From Leidyana gryllorum EB-2025a (taxonomy: Eukaryota; Apicomplexa), in assembly GCA_048772705.1 (NCBI GenBank), contig JBLWGC010000051.1, positions 62,001 through 126,000 of the forward strand: 64,000 nt of DNA, written 5' to 3'. How positions within the stretch are numbered: the stretch's first letter is position 1; each line of letters starts with the position of its first letter. The notes under the pieces were generated by a model. The model did no database searches. It had not been told where the DNA came from and was given only the letters and a program-made list of their open reading frames with translations. Shown piece after piece: positions 30,115 to 41,120 of this stretch. The position numbers were made by a program, and so were the translations under genes.

Positions 30115-31677
30115 TCACTCAACTGAACATGAAAACGACGTATCCGTGGTATTTGTGCTATGAGTGGCTTGGGCCAGTCCGGCGCGTTTGACGGACTCGA
30201 AGGACATGTCATTGAGTACTTCATCTGTACACTCGTCCTCCGCTGAAACTGGTGCTTTCAGTGGGGTGGTCGGACCCATGAGTTGGAAGTTCAGTGATGA
30301 TGCTATACGGGGATGTCTCGACCTCTCACTGGCGATGCGAAGTGCCAATGCTTGGACGTATGCTTCTTCACTAAAGAATCGCACCTGCATGCCGTTGTTG
30401 TAGTAGAGGTTGCGCAGCAAACTAGTGAACCATGGCATTCTGGAGCCTCCCCCGGTGACAAAGACCTCGATAGTGTCAGAAGGGCGCGTCTGGGTGGCTT
30501 TTTCAAGAACTCTGCTCAGCAGACGCTCTGTTTTGCGCATGAGAGTCTTATTGTCTGAGGCGAATTGAGCTCGAGTTACGGAGTAGTCCCAGCCTGGAAC
30601 GACATCCGTTTCAACCTTGTCTTGAGCAGTGAGTTGAGTGTTGACATCCCTGGCCACTTGAAGTGTTGTGGTGTGTCGACGCCACAGTGGAATGGAGTTG
30701 AAAGTGTAATGTGAACTGAATTGATATGGCTTGTCGCCACACTGGTCGAAGACCACGGGAGCCTTCTTGATAATCGCCCGCTGTTGGCTGAAGTGAAAGG
30801 CTTGTGTGCCTACGTCAGTTTCGTGATCCCGAAGAGGTTTTGCCCATTTCGAATCCCCTGCTAAACCTGACGGCCCGTATTTGGCAACGCAGATGTCGAG
30901 GGCTGTCGAGCCATAGTCCATGAGAACTAAACTGATTGGGTCTGGTCGTTGGGGCATTTGAAGAATGTGGTGATAGATGAGAGCGTAAGGTGCTTTATCT
31001 CTGTACACGACGTTTATTCTTTGTCTCCGCAGTGCAGTATGGATGACTGCATCCCACAGAGGGTTGCTGGAGGCTCGATGTCCGAGGCAGACGCTGGTTT
31101 CATCTCCCGGATACGATTTGACGATCAGTGACTTGGCAAACTGGAGCATATGTCCTACTACGTCGATGAGAGTGTACTTCACGTGTGGACTGAGTTCAGT
31201 TGAGTTTGTTCTTTTGAGCACTGTGGGCTGCTGGGCGGCGTCCTTGAAGATGCGGAGGACGGGTAGGGTTCTGCGCAGTTCATCCCTGGTGTACTCTCTT
31301 CCCCAGGTGTCTTCAATGATGGGACAACAGGGAAGTTGCTGTGTACGGGATGCAAGGTTGAAAGCTGGAGTCGTCGGTTGTCCTGCTGCTTGGACAGTGG
31401 ACGTGTGAGGTTTCGACTTGTTGGGCCATATCAGGCTGGGATGTGCGTGTGGCCCAATTTCGGTCCCATGGTATATAGCGTCAATGAGGCCTTTGATGTT
31501 TTTCAAAGTCCGCAAATGGTGGAATGCACTGGCTCTGTGTATAGCGGGGTTGCCAACTAACACTGTGCCGTCATCGTCATAGGTTATAACGGCGGGTATG
31601 GGCAGAAAGGTTCGGGTTGATCCTTCATGGAAGAATGCAAGGCGCAAGTACTCGTCACCGATATCCAATGCCCACAT
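30115..31677 (-). CDS. Divergent HSP70-fold protein, 520 aa
   Basis: A single exon. MWALDIGDEYLRLAFF is the phosphate-1 loop, VLMDYGSTALDICV the phosphate-2 loop and EVFVTGGGSRMPWFTSLL the adenosine motif of the actin/HSP70 ATPase fold. The early PIPAVITYDDDGTVLVGNPA resembles the HSP70 start. The peptide-binding domain is short or absent: only about 90 polar residues follow the ATPase core. It resembles ER HYOU1/Lhs1 or other atypical HSP70s, but there is no signal peptide. Probably a chaperone-like ATPase or exchange factor. Confidence 0.7.
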   Translation of the reverse strand: MWALDIGDEYLRLAFFHEGSTRTFLPIPAVITYDDDGTVLVGNPAIHRASAFHHLRTLKNIKGLIDAIYHGTEIGPHAHPSLIWPNKSKPHTSTVQAAGQPTTPAFNLASRTQQLPCCPIIEDTWGREYTRDELRRTLPVLRIFKDAAQQPTVLKRTNSTELSPHVKYTLIDVVGHMLQFAKSLIVKSYPGDETSVCLGHRASSNPLWDAVIHTALRRQRINVVYRDKAPYALIYHHILQMPQRPDPISLVLMDYGSTALDICVAKYGPSGLAGDSKWAKPLRDHETDVGTQAFHFSQQRAIIKKAPVVFDQCGDKPYQFSSHYTFNSIPLWRRHTTTLQVARDVNTQLTAQDKVETDVVPGWDYSVTRAQFASDNKTLMRKTERLLSRVLEKATQTRPSDTIEVFVTGGGSRMPWFTSLLRNLYYNNGMQVRFFSEEAYVQALALRIASERSRHPRIASSLNFQLMGPTTPLKAPVSAEDECTDEVLNDMSFESVKRAGLAQATHSTNTTDTSFSCSVE

Positions 31678-31874
31678 GATTGACTTGTACTACGACTGAC
31701 TTGAGTGTACGTAATAGGTGCGATTATGACGTCGGCCGAGGCGGTTTTCCGCGAAGGGGGGAGTGGACAAAGACTTTTCTGGTTACAGCCGTTGTGATCG
31801 CGCGATTGGATTAACGCGTGCGTACGCGTACTAATTATTGACCTATCTATGTTTCGTTGCTATTAATTCATAAA

Positions 31875-33551
31875 TCATGCGTCATTGATGTCTTTGCTAC
31901 TCAACTTGATGGGACACTTCGTGTTCCAGTGGGGGATTGTGTACTCTTGCTCGGTGAAACGGCTTCGAGTGATCGACAGGACGTTTCCACCTTCGCCACT
32001 TTCGTCGTAGCCATGATCTGCAACAGCCAAGCTGTTCCACTTGACCTGTTCAAGTCGTCCTTCTGGCTCGTTCCATCTGATGAAACACATCGGCGCCTGT
32101 CGGTCGGCGCTGGGTGCATACGCCTTGTACTCTCCACTTTGATCAAATACCACGAGATTAAGATCATAGAACTGAGCCAGGAAGGGCCAGACGAGTTCTT
32201 CACCCAAACCGTCTTCAAGACCCCATTTCAGGACCAAAGAGACGAGGGCAGAGTCTTCGAGGTGATTCGCGATATCGTTAAATCTGCTCCTAGTTGACAT
32301 GAGAATCTCCGAGAGGGATGATTGGATGTATTTGACGAGAGCGCCACCGAATACCATCTTGGCCTGGGGAGCCTCAAAGTCAATTGTCTCATCTCTCCCT
32401 GCAGCCGGAGCGATGGTGATCTTCTTGTCGACTGACACCCAACGACTGGACGCCGTCTGGAGATCTGCCAACAGCTTTTGCAGAGAATAGAGCTTTGTCA
32501 TTCCTCTGGTCGGATCTTCACCGTCAAGGACGGTCTTGAAGCGATTTATGATTTGATCACACATCTGTGAAGCGGCTGAGACCATTAGCGGACGACCAAT
32601 GCGCTTATCAGTGGGTAGATCGATCTTTTTAATGGCCTTCTTGACCCCCTCGTCACTGAGACAGGGCGAATGTACAGCTCGTTGCATGCCTGGGAACGAT
32701 CGCTGCCAACACTCTGCGAAGCTGTTCCCCGTCAGCTTAAACTCCTCAATTGCTTCTGGGACTCCTTCGGTTTTGACGGACTCAACCAACTGGTTTAAAC
32801 GCTCCAACTTGGTTTCGATGTGGTCGAAACGGGCATTGCACCACCTGTTGATCTCCTCTTTGATCGCACTCGGTGCGGTAACCACCTCACTGCCCCCCGA
32901 GAAGGCGGTGGTGTTTGCAAACCCAATATATTGTGATGCCCAGACCGAATAAAAAGTCTTGTAGAGACGAGCTGCGCGGTCCTGTTTCCCAACAACTCCC
33001 CACGCCCCCAAAGACAAAGCTCTCGCCAACAAATCCCCCACTCGGAGAGGAGCAACGCCCAGTCCACTGCTCGCTGCAATAGGCCGGACCTCAACACGTC
33101 GGGTGTGCAAGAGGTCTTTCAACATTGGCATCTCGTTGTGGTAATTGGACTGAGTTTTATCGCGTCGGTCACTCGCTTTGCGCATCTCCAGAAGCGCGTC
33201 GTTTGATATCAAATTGCAATCCTTGTCTCCGTTGGCGAAATGCCCATCAAAGTTTCGCGGCATATGCAGCGTTTCATGAGCACTCCCCAATCGCAGAAAC
33301 GCTTCTGACGCTAATTGAAACATCTTTCTCTCTTCCTCAATGGTAGCCTGAGGATTATTATCGAACAGAGATGCTGTTGACTTGATCAACTCCTTTCGCG
33401 CCTCTTTCCAGTCCTTGCTGGAGCTCAGGTCTCTTTCACTTTCCTCGTACGGACTCTGCTTGGCTACAGATACAATGGCATAACCCATTGCGGTCCATAT
33501 TGACTGGGGGTCATTATTAGTGCGGGATGCACATACAGGTGGTCGACCCAT
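31875..33551 (-). CDS. Hypothetical protein, 558 aa, possible OTU-like C-terminal region
   Basis: The start is set to ATG at 33551 because the upstream kinase gene runs to 33574; the open frame continues further up but would overlap it. Mostly helical and charged. The C-terminal 110 residues (NLVVFDQSGEYKAYAP, PMCFIRWNEPEG) recall the second half of OTU-type cysteine protease folds, but no catalytic Cys/His pair is evident; this is a weak guess. A 33-nt segment after the fifth codon (GTATGT ... CTAAT ... CAG) is a possible in-frame intron. No known family. Confidence 0.6.
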   Translation of the reverse strand: MGRPPVCASRTNNDPQSIWTAMGYAIVSVAKQSPYEESERDLSSSKDWKEARKELIKSTASLFDNNPQATIEEERKMFQLASEAFLRLGSAHETLHMPRNFDGHFANGDKDCNLISNDALLEMRKASDRRDKTQSNYHNEMPMLKDLLHTRRVEVRPIAASSGLGVAPLRVGDLLARALSLGAWGVVGKQDRAARLYKTFYSVWASQYIGFANTTAFSGGSEVVTAPSAIKEEINRWCNARFDHIETKLERLNQLVESVKTEGVPEAIEEFKLTGNSFAECWQRSFPGMQRAVHSPCLSDEGVKKAIKKIDLPTDKRIGRPLMVSAASQMCDQIINRFKTVLDGEDPTRGMTKLYSLQKLLADLQTASSRWVSVDKKITIAPAAGRDETIDFEAPQAKMVFGGALVKYIQSSLSEILMSTRSRFNDIANHLEDSALVSLVLKWGLEDGLGEELVWPFLAQFYDLNLVVFDQSGEYKAYAPSADRQAPMCFIRWNEPEGRLEQVKWNSLAVADHGYDESGEGGNVLSITRSRFTEQEYTIPHWNTKCPIKLSSKDINDA

Positions 33552-33573
33552 CCTACAATTTTTTTTTGCACCT
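33552..33573. promoter_or_regulatory. 22-bp spacer with T9 tract
   Basis: Separates the stop of the kinase gene from the start of the 558-aa gene on the same (minus) strand. The T9 run at 33559-33567 is the longest start-proximal tract in the window. 3' processing and initiation must be packed here. Confidence 0.45.
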
Positions 33574-36500
33574 CTACGTAAATGTGGCAGATAACCATGG
33601 GTCCAGTAGGGCGTCCTTGGCCGTGATGCGGCTTTCCGGGTTGACATCAAGAAACTTCTTAACCAAATCCTGTTAGACGTTGTTAGGCTGCTGCGTCAAA
33701 ATGAATAGTCAATCATACCTTGGCTAAGGGGGACACTCGACCCCATACGGTCTCTGGCTTAAAGACCAGCTTGATCTGATGTCCCCTCAGAATGGGTATA
33801 AAGTTTTTCTTGACATCCACGAGGCTCGACAATTCGCTCTGGGGTGCCTGAAACCCGCTCTTCCCGTCGCGCTGCGACCCCATCGAGTTGGGCTTCAGAA
33901 TCTCAAAGACTGGAAATGCGCCCCCTGACAGGAGTTGGTACATCACCACCCCCAGACTCCATAGATCAGCGCTCGTCGTGTACCTTAAACCGTTCAGGAC
34001 CTCTGGTGCTGCGTACGCAGCGGTACCCAAAGCCTCGTCCGCATATCGGGTCATACCACCACGGCTCTCCCCAGCCGCCAATTCGGAAGGTGGTGCCACA
34101 ATCTTACTCAATCCAAAGTCAGTGATCTTTGGCGTAATGGCTTCTTTCGCTAATCTCGTTCCAAAGAACCTGTCAACCTTCCATATCAAATTCCGGTCAA
34201 TGTCCAATGATATTCGTTCAACTCCGCTTCTGATCCGTCGTACCAGTTCCTCGTTTACGAAGAAGTTAGGCACCCTTTCATTCTCGTCCAATGTCGACTG
34301 AACTGTCAGCGGTCGCGTGCCCGGATGGTGGGTTTGACTTCGTCGGCTCTTCCGCAATCTGTTGGGATCCTTGGACCCTTCCAACATGCGCTCCTCTCTC
34401 CACTCCAAACAGTGCAGGAATAACCAAAAGTTCATTATCTGTGTCAATGGCGAGCAATTGTCTGAAAGCAGCTCAGTATGCCTTGCGCGCTTACCTCCAC
34501 GGCTGTGGCTCTCCTCCTGGCATTCGCATCCGACAGGGCGCTCGAGGTCGTGGGAGACAGATTATCGTGACTCCTCGTACCCCCTCGCGTGCGATACCGA
34601 TCATTGACACCGCCCGACCCCCGTTCACGACCTTCACCGTCTTCCTCTTGAGTCTCACTGTTCTGATGATGCGGCTGCGGATCAGCTGAGCCGGTGCTTC
34701 GGGAGTGGAATTGCCGTCGCACGGTAAAGTCTCCGCTCATTGCGTTACGCATGCTACTCGGACTCAGGACTTTCGGTGACGTCACTCTGGTGAGAGCCGG
34801 GGCAGGAGGAGGGGACCCTTGTTCCAGACTCATTATATTCTGTCGAATGTTCATTCGACCGTATGTGCCACTGGCCTGATACATATCCACCGTGTCCAGA
34901 CTCGATTGTCTCGACATATCGGTGGGACTCGCCCCGCCACTCTCCAAATCGTCCTCAGGGCCTCGTCCAGATGAATCGGACAGTGCTCCTTCGTCTGCAC
35001 TCAGATCCATAGTTCCGTTAGGGTTGTGACTCCCCACTCCAGTCGCTATGCCAGTGGTGTCACCACGCCCCTCTCCCCCCTCGGCTTCAGTTTCCGTGAC
35101 GTCGTTATCGGCCTGTTGGACCATAATGGCAGGGGGTCTCACGGGCTCCAGAGCTGAGGGAGTTGTACCTTTATCACCCCACTCTATGCCCGAGCGGGCC
35201 TCCCCCCGTCCTTGAACCAGAATGCGTTTGATCTGAGTCTTGGCGCGGGTGGACTTTCGATCCATATTCACTCCACCCCCGGGACTTGCCGCCTCTGTGC
35301 TGAGTGAGGGCAGGTTTGGGATCAGTTGATGCATGGGAAACTTGAGCTGAGGAACAAGAAGTCGTAGCAAGACGTTGTCTGGTTTGAGATCCCGGTGGAT
35401 AACGTTACGTTTGGGGGAGTGAAGAAAGGTGAGACCACTCAACACCCCCCTTACAATTTCTTTAGCAATCCATTCGGGAATCCATATGCAATAGGGCGGC
35501 CGATCTGATAGTGTCCAAATGTGTGCGCAAACACAAAACACCCTACTTACCCTGAGGCTGCTGTTGCCCATCCGTGCCAGCTTGTGTTCCAGACGCATAT
35601 ATCTGCTGAAGTCCGGTGTTAATGTCGCGAATGGTCTCAATAAGTCTCCGGAGATCTCCACTGGGCCCCCACTCCATGATAATGTACAGAAAGTCATGGG
35701 TGTTGTAGACATCCAGCAGCCGAATCAGATTGGGATGGCATAACAACTGAAGGACAGCGACTTCTGTTCGCTGGAATCGTTGAACAGCTAAATCGTCTTC
35801 ACTGTCGTCATCGTGGCCCCCGCCATTGTCAGGTCGACGCGCTCCGCACAGGTTCCACCGGCGTTTCCGAGCGAAATGGCAATGTGGCTGATTGTTTGCA
35901 GAGCCGGGTCGTCGTGGACATATCCATCCAAAACAGGCATTTTCTCTCGCCTCAGCATCGTTGGAAGATGTGGTGTCTAATGGCTGACCTCCGCTTGGGC
36001 TTAACGCGGTCCCCACGTGGGGTCTTCGTCGTTGACCTGTGGGCTTGCGCATGATCTTGACAGCTACCTTCTCTTGAGTGCTTCTATTCAAGGCTCTATA
36101 AACCGTGGCGAATTTGCCTCTGCCCAGCGGTTCTTGCAGTAGATAGAGATCATGGAAAACACCCTCGGTTACGCCGGCTGCCTGACTCAGATGCTTGATC
36201 CAACGGTCTCTGTCGTAGCGAGTCTGCGCATACAGAACGGCTCGTTGATGATTCTCGTTTCTGAACCATCGGAGTTCGAATCCCCAGCGTCGCTCAAACT
36301 TGGAGGGAGCTTCTGTCTGCACATCAATAATGTCCTGTCCTTCAACACTCTTAGCCTTGCGCGCTGCTGCCGTAGCACTTGCGTAGTCCTCTTGAGGGTC
36401 GTCGAGAGTCTTATCCACGCGACAGCCCTCAATGATGATAGCCCGGGTAGGGGTTCGCTGGTTGGTGTTCCGGTATGAGTACAGGAATCGGTCCCGCAGT

Positions 36501-38401
36501 ACATAGAATCGTCGCTGTTTCATCCCGAATCGCCGACCCTCCTTCTCTAGCCATCCGCAGAAATCTATATTTTGGCCGTGGGGTATCAGGCACGCAGGAT
36601 AATTGGTGAAGCTCTGAAGCCGAGTGTTCACAGGAAAGATTGAGAGGCACTCACCTTGCAGCCTAAAGCCAGTGGAGAGGGCACTCCGGCGGTCCCGCTT
36701 TGATCCCTGGAGGTCTGATCTCCAGGGGCGGCCAGCCGTCTGGGTCGCCTCCGATGCTTCACATTGGTGGGTAGAGTGAGATATTTGTTTTGGTCAGATA
36801 TGTCTTCGAGGTTACCTCGACGAATAACCCCAAAGTATGTGCTGCTGCACTTGGAGCATTCCATTAGTATCCAATCCGCAGGTACATTGTGGTCTTCGAT
36901 GTCTGACTCGGCGAGTCTCTGCGTGTTGTACCCAGCGCCCTGGCGGTAGCCTTCTGGAGGGCCCAACGCGAGAGGCGGGAAGAGATGTTTGTGTTGTTTA
37001 GGCAGTAAGACGTCAACTGGGATTGGCATGAACGACTGCGGTTTGATTGTCTCCTGACAGAATATCTCCAGCGCTAAGCGTAGCTCCGGGAACCTCAAGA
37101 CGGCTTCACAGAAGGTGGTGAAGGTCATCTCCTCGCACTTTTGGGTCTTGTCGCCCTTGTAGATCTCGAAAGCTTTGTCCACCAACTTGTCCACCATTAA
37201 CTCAAACGCGCGTATGCTCTCCTCAGTGCGAGCCCCCTTGAGCACAGCCTCCAACTCGTCAATGGTCATCTCATCGTCGTCTGCCTGGGAGGTCCGTTGA
37301 TCGTCGCCACTGGCCGAATTATCTTTCTCCCCGCGCGAGAGAACCTGCAGAGCTGCCAGAGTCTTCAGTTCCGTGTCTCCGCGATACTGAGGCCCTCCGG
37401 CTCGGCCACTGTCACTATATGTTTGAGACTCACACTCAGCCCTCACCTCGTGCTTTTCCGAACGTGGCCATTCGACAAGAAGGAGAGAGACGCCGGTATG
37501 TGGTACAGCATCATAGCCAGCTCGTCTCTGCTCAATTCGCCGTCTCCGTTGAGATCGTACCTGTGGGAGACGTATTGAAGTGTCAGTGAGGTGACGATGA
37601 GACTCACATATGGAATATGAATCCGAGTTTCTGTCCCAGATCAGCGGAGGCCAGCACGGCGAGACCAGTGGCGAACTCATCGAAATCAATAACTCCGTTA
37701 CCATTGCTGTCGAACGCTGCAAATAGTCGTTCGCCCAGGACTCCTGGCAACTGGGGGAAAACCTGGAGAAACACTTCTTTGTCCATCTGAGCACTGCGCC
37801 AGATTCGTAGGTGTTGTGTCACACCTGAGGGCTCATCCGAGGACCCGGCACCGGGCCCAGTTGCTGGTGGTCCGCCTCCATCCCCGTTGTTGGCACCGCC
37901 CTCGGTCCCCTGGGTGAAGGAAGATGATGGCCGCGTTGACGATTGACGGTTGCTCGCTGCCAAGTGATCAAACAGATTGCGAAGGAGAGCCTGCCACCGT
38001 TTCCGCTCTCGACTACTTCGTCGCTCCTCCGCAACACCAGAGGTGTCCGGAAGAATCTCCGTCATTGGGGTACTAGCTAAATGTCGAGACCGATCGGCGT
38101 TTTTCCCGCCATGTCGTTCCTTCCGTGTGTAAATCTCAATTAGATAATTGGACGACTTCTTCTGCTGAATGTCGTACACCAATGCCCCAACAACTCCAGC
38201 AATTTGGGTGTTGCATATATACAGAGTGCGGGACAGTGTGCAATGGGGACATTCAATCGCTGATATATCCGTCAATGGTCGTCTCAACAGAAGCACATAA
38301 CTTGACGATTCAAGTGAAGATGAAGCCGATGACAAATCCGCTAATCTATGAGCCTCAACACTCTCTGGGGCTGAATTGAGATCAAATTGATCACTGGTCA
38401 T
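33574..38401 (-). CDS. EF-hand / PH / Ser-Thr protein kinase, 1,518 aa
   Basis: Seven exons (37608-38401, 37447-37560, 36655-37414, 35551-36613, 34495-35504, 33719-34438, 33574-33669); introns 47, 32, 41, 46, 56 and 49 nt. In order: low-complexity N-terminus; paired EF-hands (DSNGNGVIDFDEF and YDLNGDGELSRDEL, about 235-280); a helical region; a PH domain (GWLEKEGRRFGMKQRRFYVL, about 575-690); then a kinase with glycine loop GRGKFATVY, VAVKIM lysine, HRDLKPDN, DFGLSK and YAAPEV. About 400 residues of low-complexity sequence separate the HRD and DFG motifs, and there is another insert in the N-lobe. All catalytic residues are present. Likely a Ca2+- and lipid-responsive CAMK-group kinase. Confidence 0.85.
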
Positions 38402-38949
38402 GTTGTTTCACCAATACTCATCTCTCGAAGGGAAAGGAAAAAAAAGGGTCATTGCACCCTTTCTGCTCCTCTCCATTCTCGACCTGCCAACTCCAAGTGC
38501 CCTCATTTCCCCTTTTCGCCCAATGTGCTATCTATTCGGACTTCTATTTGAACTGAACAGTACCCTTTCCGCCTTTCCACGCTGCATCCACAAACACTAA
38601 GCCGCTGAATCGCCCACTCTTGCCCGCCATTCACCTGGCCAACCAGCCTCACGCCAGCCTCTTAGATACCTCTCACTCCACTCGACCTACTCAATCACAG
38701 AACTTCTAACCGTCGTCGTGACTCACGCACACACACTCCACACTATGGAGACAGCGCGTTTGATCTCCCCCACACCTGAACCACCATATACCTGCGGTTG
38801 TGTGACGTCGACAGGACGTCGTAAATCATATTCGTGTCGGATGCCGATGAGTGGGGCGCAATTTTTATGATGAGTTATCTCTCAAGTGACGCATATCGCT
38901 CAGGAATGCTCGAAAGTGGATGATTGGAGGTACAACTGAGATCTTCCCT
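38402..38949. other. Divergent intergenic region, 548 bp
   Basis: Lies between the kinase gene (minus) and the small spliced gene at 38950 (plus). It has an A8 tract at about 38441-38448, a CA-rich stretch near 38728-38745 and two GACGTC palindromes near 38813-38820. No coding feature recognised. Confidence 0.5.
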
Positions 38950-39422
38950 ATGGACGACGACAGCTACCACTTCGAATGGGGAGGCCAGGAGTCGAATCTT
39001 CCATATAGTTTGCCATACAATGCCATTACGGTGAAGTACGTCCCTCAAGCCGCTTCATGAGGGCTCGCTCCGTTTTGTGGGAAGCACTATCCCCACCCAC
39101 TACCTGCTGCCACCGCCGCCTTGATCAAATGCCGACCGCACCACTCGGGCAAGCAGTTAGACTTCGTTGCACAGATACTCAGGGTGAAGATTGTCAACGA
39201 GAGTCTAGGCTCGATGGTAAATCCGTTGTGAGCTGCGACACACTTGCACCTGTGAGGCACCTTGGGTGGGCACAGGTGCAAGTACTGCCTGGATGGCGAG
39301 CGAATAGAAACTCATGGGCCGCGAATGACCCCTCTCATCGTAGCTACGCTTTCTATCTCATGGAAGCACAGAGCCAGTTGTGTTGTATTATGATCATTCT
39401 GTCCCGCCCTTCTATTGCCTGA
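38950..39422 (+). CDS. Small spliced hypothetical protein, 119 aa
   Basis: Exons 38950-39030, 39085-39216 and 39276-39422 are joined by introns of 54 and 59 nt, all phase 0. The frame stays open through all three (MDDDSYHFEWGGQESNLPYS; GKQLDFVAQILRVKIVNESL; SYAFYLMEAQSQLCCIM). Both introns have stops or odd lengths that make read-through impossible. No recognised domain; possibly a small complex subunit. A perfect 13-bp inverted repeat spans the second acceptor site. Confidence 0.5.
39242..39283 (+). repeat. Perfect 13-bp inverted repeat over a splice acceptor
   Basis: Arms 39242-39254 and 39271-39283 are exact reverse complements with a 16-nt loop. The right arm contains the CAG acceptor (ending 39275) and the first eight exon bases, so the transcript could fold into a stem hiding this splice site. 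Confidence 0.85.
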
Positions 39423-39702
39423 GCCGGTGAGCAGTATGGTGATTGCTATTCCTTGTGCATACGTCACGTGGTGGGAATTTCTGCGACATCAACGAAAGTT
39501 CGGCAAACGAACATGCATTCAATGAGGGCATTGAAGTGAAAAGTCGCACCAATCATCGCCCCTCAGACTGTATGAATAGATACAGAGAGGCCGGGGGAAG
39601 GAGACACCACGCAAACACAACACACGATTTGAGTGGGACGTCCTCTGTGTTACTCTGCCTGTCTTCGTTTCCTGTGTGCGGTGGTCTTCGTTTGATCACA
39701 TT

Positions 39703-40677
39703 CTATAATTCGATGTTGCTTCGATTGATCCAATCAACAGTCACGTCCATGGCGGCGCGGCAAGCGGCAGTGTCGTCCAAGCAATTCAACATGAGAAAAT
39801 GGTGAATGGTTCCGTGAAACAAGAAGTACTCTACATCGACCCCGGCTAGCGCGAGTTTTTCAGCGTAATCTCGGCCTTCATCGCGAACAATATCTGCTTC
39901 AGCCGTTATGATGAGCGCCGACGGCCCTCCTTCCAGTTGTTCCAGAGGAGTTCGTAATGGACTGGCCCAAGGACTTTGACGATCCGCCAAGTTGTCGGTA
40001 TACTGATCCCAAAACCACTGCATCTCATCCTTGGTCAAAAAGTATCCCTTTGCGAATTCCTTGTATGACTCCGTCTTCATCGCACAATCAGTCACTGGAT
40101 AGAAGAGCAACTGTTTGTCGATGTCGGGAACGCTTGGATCGTCTCTTAGCGCATTGGCCAAGACCGCGGCCATGTTCCCTCCCACGCTGTCCCCAGCAAT
40201 AGTCAATCCCTCGAGGTTCCACCCTCGTACCTCGGCTAATTCTGGCAACCCACGGAGTACTGCCACTAGCTGTTCCAGCGCTGTGGGAAACTGTGCTTCG
40301 GGGCTCAAGGAGTACTCAGGAAAGATGACTATCGACATGCAACGGCTACATAACTCTCTGACGAGCTTGTCATGTGTGTGAGCGTTGCCGACCACCCAGC
40401 CGCCTCCATGACAATAGAAAATGACATTCGGATAGTGAAAGTCTTCCGTTTCTGCGGGGCTAAAGATACGAACTTTGATCAGCCCTTCGACGCCACAATC
40501 GAATTCGACATCCTCTATGTTGACAGCAAATCTGCTTTGCAGCGGTTTCTGGAGATTATTGAAGACCTCTTGACGAGTCTCGGGAGGCAGTTGATGGATT
40601 CGAGGATGCTTTGCACTGGCTGCCACAATTTCAGCGACAGCCCCCTCCAGGACTACCTCTCGCTTTGCCTCAGTCAT
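39703..40677 (-). CDS. HSL-type alpha/beta hydrolase, paralogue 1
   Basis: A single exon of 324 aa from ATG at 40677; the upstream frame extension has no ATG. Oxyanion motif YCHGGGWVVGNAHTHDKL, nucleophile elbow AGDSVGGNMA, acid in EADIVRDEG and His in GTIHHF complete the catalytic set of hormone-sensitive-lipase-family esterases. Likely a cytosolic carboxylesterase or deacetylase of small esters. It shares HTHDKL and the PVTD region with the next two genes, showing tandem duplication. No intron. Confidence 0.9.
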   Translation of the reverse strand: MTEAKREVVLEGAVAEIVAASAKHPRIHQLPPETRQEVFNNLQKPLQSRFAVNIEDVEFDCGVEGLIKVRIFSPAETEDFHYPNVIFYCHGGGWVVGNAHTHDKLVRELCSRCMSIVIFPEYSLSPEAQFPTALEQLVAVLRGLPELAEVRGWNLEGLTIAGDSVGGNMAAVLANALRDDPSVPDIDKQLLFYPVTDCAMKTESYKEFAKGYFLTKDEMQWFWDQYTDNLADRQSPWASPLRTPLEQLEGGPSALIITAEADIVRDEGRDYAEKLALAGVDVEYFLFHGTIHHFLMLNCLDDTAACRAAMDVTVDWINRSNIEL

Positions 40678-41120
40678 CTCTTTGTGTCGAGCACACCGGC
40701 CGCTGTCACAAAAGTCCCGAACATGGGCCACTCTCAGATCTTGCCAAGTTGGTAGACATCACAACCCCCAATGCGCCGATGGTGACTTTGCGCGAACAAA
40801 ATCCGGATGGAATAGATTGCGCCTTCCATCCCGGCCGCACGGGAGTGGTAATAGCCCTTGCACTCCCGGAGAAAGCGCAGGAGTTCATCTTTACCCCGAT
40901 GGGCTCCAGTCTGTGGGCCGGTTGCTCGCCATTACCTCCGCGCAGATAGAGAACGAGAGGACCATAAGAACTAAGGGGTCTGCTAATAAAACGAAAAATC
41001 AGTGACCGACTATTCAGACGCGGTCGATTCGGGAGCCCATTCACATTGAGGGTGTCTCTGTTCGTTTGTCGAGCCCTTCTCCAACACCCCACCGTTAGAT
41101 GAGTTCTCTGATCAGGTTGG
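40678..41120. other. Intergenic, 443 bp
   Basis: Between hydrolase genes 1 and 2, both on the minus strand; should hold the promoter of gene 1. No repeat, RNA or coding feature recognised beyond frames without motifs. Confidence 0.5.

Noticed and set aside
36262-36285. GTTCGAATCCC, resembling a tRNA T-loop
   Set aside because: It lies in the PH-domain exon of the kinase gene, read on the other strand as coding sequence, and no matching D-arm, anticodon arm or acceptor stem is present.
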